Assembly: GCA_900545075.1 (NCBI GenBank)
Contig: UQXT01000099.1
Coordinates: 1 to 7,041 of the forward strand
Source of the DNA: an uncultured Collinsella sp.
Lineage (GTDB): Bacteria > Actinomycetota > Coriobacteriia > Coriobacteriales > Coriobacteriaceae
DNA length: 7,041 nt
Reading direction: 5' to 3'
The position numbers were made by a program, and so were the translations under genes. Below, in pieces: positions 5,572 through 7,041 of this stretch (position 1 is its first letter; every line of letters begins with the position of its first letter). The notes beneath the pieces were generated by a model. That model saw nothing but the letters and a program-made list of their open reading frames with translations. It had not been told where the DNA came from and made no database searches.

Positions 5572-7014
5572 GTGCTTAATAGATTCCGCATGCTTGTCGC
5601 CTGTGCTTTGACCTTCGTGCTTTGCTGGGTGCCGGGATTTGCGTTTGCTGGAGACGTTGAGGACGGGGCCCAGGTTGCTGCGACCGCCCATGGGCTTTCC
5701 TATGGGATCGAGGGTTTTGAGCGGTTGGCCAAGGGGACCGCTCGTGCCATGGAGGGCCAGCCTGAGGGCTACCGGTTTCCCGTTGACGAGGGCGTGGACC
5801 TTGTAGTGGCGCCTGCTGCCGATCGCGTTGTGGTGTGGATATCGCCCAAGGCGGTCGAGAAGTATGAATTGGATCCGCAGGATAACGACTGCGTATCGGG
5901 TCTCAAGGCCCTCGTCTGTAAGCTCGACAGCGCAAACTGCATGGGAGGTGCGCAGCTAGGGGACGTGGATCTTCCTTGGTATGTCACGGCGAAAACAACG
6001 TTTGATGCCGGCGGGTATACTTATAGCTTTGACGAGCGCGGTGCGGATGGGGAACGCTATGTGGTGATTGCATCAGCCTCGGGTGATGCCAAGGGCGGCG
6101 CGCGTTGGCTTGATAGCGCTCACATGGTAGAAGCATCGTCTGTCGTGTTGCGGGATGAGCAGGGGCCCTTGACCTCTCTGGCTTCCTTTTTGGGCGACAT
6201 CGACTATCGCCCGTTTTGGGTGTCCATTAAAACGAGCGGTCTTGCCCTGGTGATCGCGTTTGCGCTGGGCCTGTTCGCCGCGTGGAAGACCATGGGTACC
6301 TCGAGTCGCATCAAGGGCCTGCTCGATTCGGTCTTTACGATTCCTATGGTGCTGCCGCCTACGGTGTGCGGCTTTTTGCTGCTTATTCTGTTTGGCCGTT
6401 CGACCGGGGTGGGCCAGTGGCTCATCGCGCACGGCATCTCGATCGTCTTTACCTGGCCCGCGGCGGTCATTTCGGCCGTCGTTGTGTCGTTTCCGCTGGT
6501 CTACCGCACGGCACTCGGAGCCTTCGAGAGCCTCGACACGCAGATGCTCGATGCGGCGCGCACGCTGGGCTGGTCCGAGCGTCGCATCTTCACCAAGCTC
6601 ATGATGCCGCTTGGCTGGCCCTCGATTGCCGCCGGCACGGTGCTCGCCTTCGCGCGTGCCATGGGCGAGTTTGGCTGCACGCTGTTCTTTGCGGGCAACT
6701 ACGCCGGCATTACGCAGACCATCCCCATCGCCATCTACTTTGAGTGGATGGGCGGCAACACCTCGGTGGCCCTCTTTTGGGTCGCCGTTGTGATTGTGTT
6801 TAGTTTCCTGGTCATCCTGTTCATCAACATGTACACCGCGCATTCGCAAAAGTATCGCGAGCGGGGCCTTTCGCGTGCGAAGCGCAAGCAGGCCAAAGAG
6901 CTCGCCGGACAGGGCGATTCGCTCGACCCGGTGGGCGGCGACGCCCTGCGTATCGATCGCGAGGCGCTGGCCGAGCTCATGCGCGATGATGCCGCTTTGC
7001 AGGGAGGTCGATAG
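5572..7014 (+). CDS. modB: Molybdate ABC transporter permease ModB with a large exported N-terminal domain
   Basis: The 480-residue product is about twice the usual ModB length (about 225). Residues 1-26 form a signal-peptide-like segment (basic start, hydrophobic core, AFA before G27) that may be cleaved or serve as an extra membrane anchor. Residues 27 to about 214 form a soluble, probably exported region with cysteines 107, 116 and 123; I do not recognise its family. Five helices follow (about 216-240, 255-280, 288-318, 345-375, 399-424). The cytoplasmic EAA loop begins DAARTLGWSERRIF (327-340), continues through MPLGWPSIAAG and is followed by LAFARAMGEFGCTLFFAGN, typical of molybdate permeases. 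A basic then acidic tail occupies about 425-480. The protein would form the dimeric channel taking molybdate from ModA, powered by ModC. GTG 5572 was chosen for its GGAG site; GTG 5503 and ATG 5590 are alternatives. Confidence 0.9.
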   Translation: MLNRFRMLVACALTFVLCWVPGFAFAGDVEDGAQVAATAHGLSYGIEGFERLAKGTARAMEGQPEGYRFPVDEGVDLVVAPAADRVVVWISPKAVEKYELDPQDNDCVSGLKALVCKLDSANCMGGAQLGDVDLPWYVTAKTTFDAGGYTYSFDERGADGERYVVIASASGDAKGGARWLDSAHMVEASSVVLRDEQGPLTSLASFLGDIDYRPFWVSIKTSGLALVIAFALGLFAAWKTMGTSSRIKGLLDSVFTIPMVLPPTVCGFLLLILFGRSTGVGQWLIAHGISIVFTWPAAVISAVVVSFPLVYRTALGAFESLDTQMLDAARTLGWSERRIFTKLMMPLGWPSIAAGTVLAFARAMGEFGCTLFFAGNYAGITQTIPIAIYFEWMGGNTSVALFWVAVVIVFSFLVILFINMYTAHSQKYRERGLSRAKRKQAKELAGQGDSLDPVGGDALRIDREALAELMRDDAALQGGR

Positions 7015-7017
7015 GCC

Positions 7018-7041
7018 ATGTCGCTCGTTTTGGATATCAAA
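7018..7041 (+). CDS. modC: Start of probable molybdate ABC transporter ATP-binding protein ModC, cut by window edge
   Basis: Only eight codons are visible: MSLVLDIK from ATG 7018. A strong ribosome binding site, GGGAGGT (7002-7008), lies nine bases upstream inside the end of modB, and the gap after the modB stop is three bases, so the gene is translated as part of the operon. The family assignment is inferred from position after modA and modB and from the short opening, which resembles the first strand of ModC-type ATPases. Walker and signature motifs lie beyond the window, so the identity cannot be confirmed here. Confidence 0.68.

Noticed and set aside
6073..6849. A 258-codon open frame antisense to the modB permease core
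   Set aside because: Highly charged low-complexity product typical of an antisense shadow; the plus strand encodes clear permease motifs.

Overview
The window is GC-rich (roughly 60% by eye), densely coding, and built from genes whose style fits a high-GC Gram-positive. A gut Coriobacteriia such as Collinsella or a relative is plausible. This rests on codon style, the Tat-type lipoprotein signal on the molybdate binder and gene content; no RNA marker is present, so the taxonomy is inference.

Layout. Positions 2-955 (minus) hold an almost complete diacylglycerol-kinase-family lipid kinase that runs off the left edge. Positions 1043-2464 (minus) encode a ClC-superfamily transporter whose motifs match the fluoride/proton antiporter (CLC-F) clade rather than ordinary chloride ClCs. 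A divergent intergenic region of about 210 bp (2465-2674) carries a plus-strand and a minus-strand promoter-like box. On the plus strand, moeA (2675-3937) and a MogA/MoaB-family gene (3948-4427) form a tight molybdenum-cofactor pair closed by a clear intrinsic terminator (4442-4477). A well-formed promoter (4509-4537) with a perfect palindrome inside it then drives modA (4631-5503), modB (5572-7014) and the first eight codons of a probable modC (7018 onward, cut by the right edge).

How the genes work together. ModA (binding lipoprotein), ModB (permease) and the probable ModC (ATPase) would import molybdate. MoeA and the MogA-like protein would insert it into molybdopterin through an adenylylated intermediate. 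Supply and use of molybdenum are therefore adjacent but probably in two transcription units, with the uptake operon carrying its own repressor-type operator. The fluoride exporter and lipid kinase are read in the opposite direction and are not obviously linked to molybdenum.

The most unusual feature is ModB. It is about 480 residues, roughly twice the usual permease length, because a secretion signal and an exported domain of about 190 residues with no recognised family precede the five-helix permease, and a charged tail of about 55 residues follows it. No mobile element, CRISPR array, tRNA or rRNA was seen.
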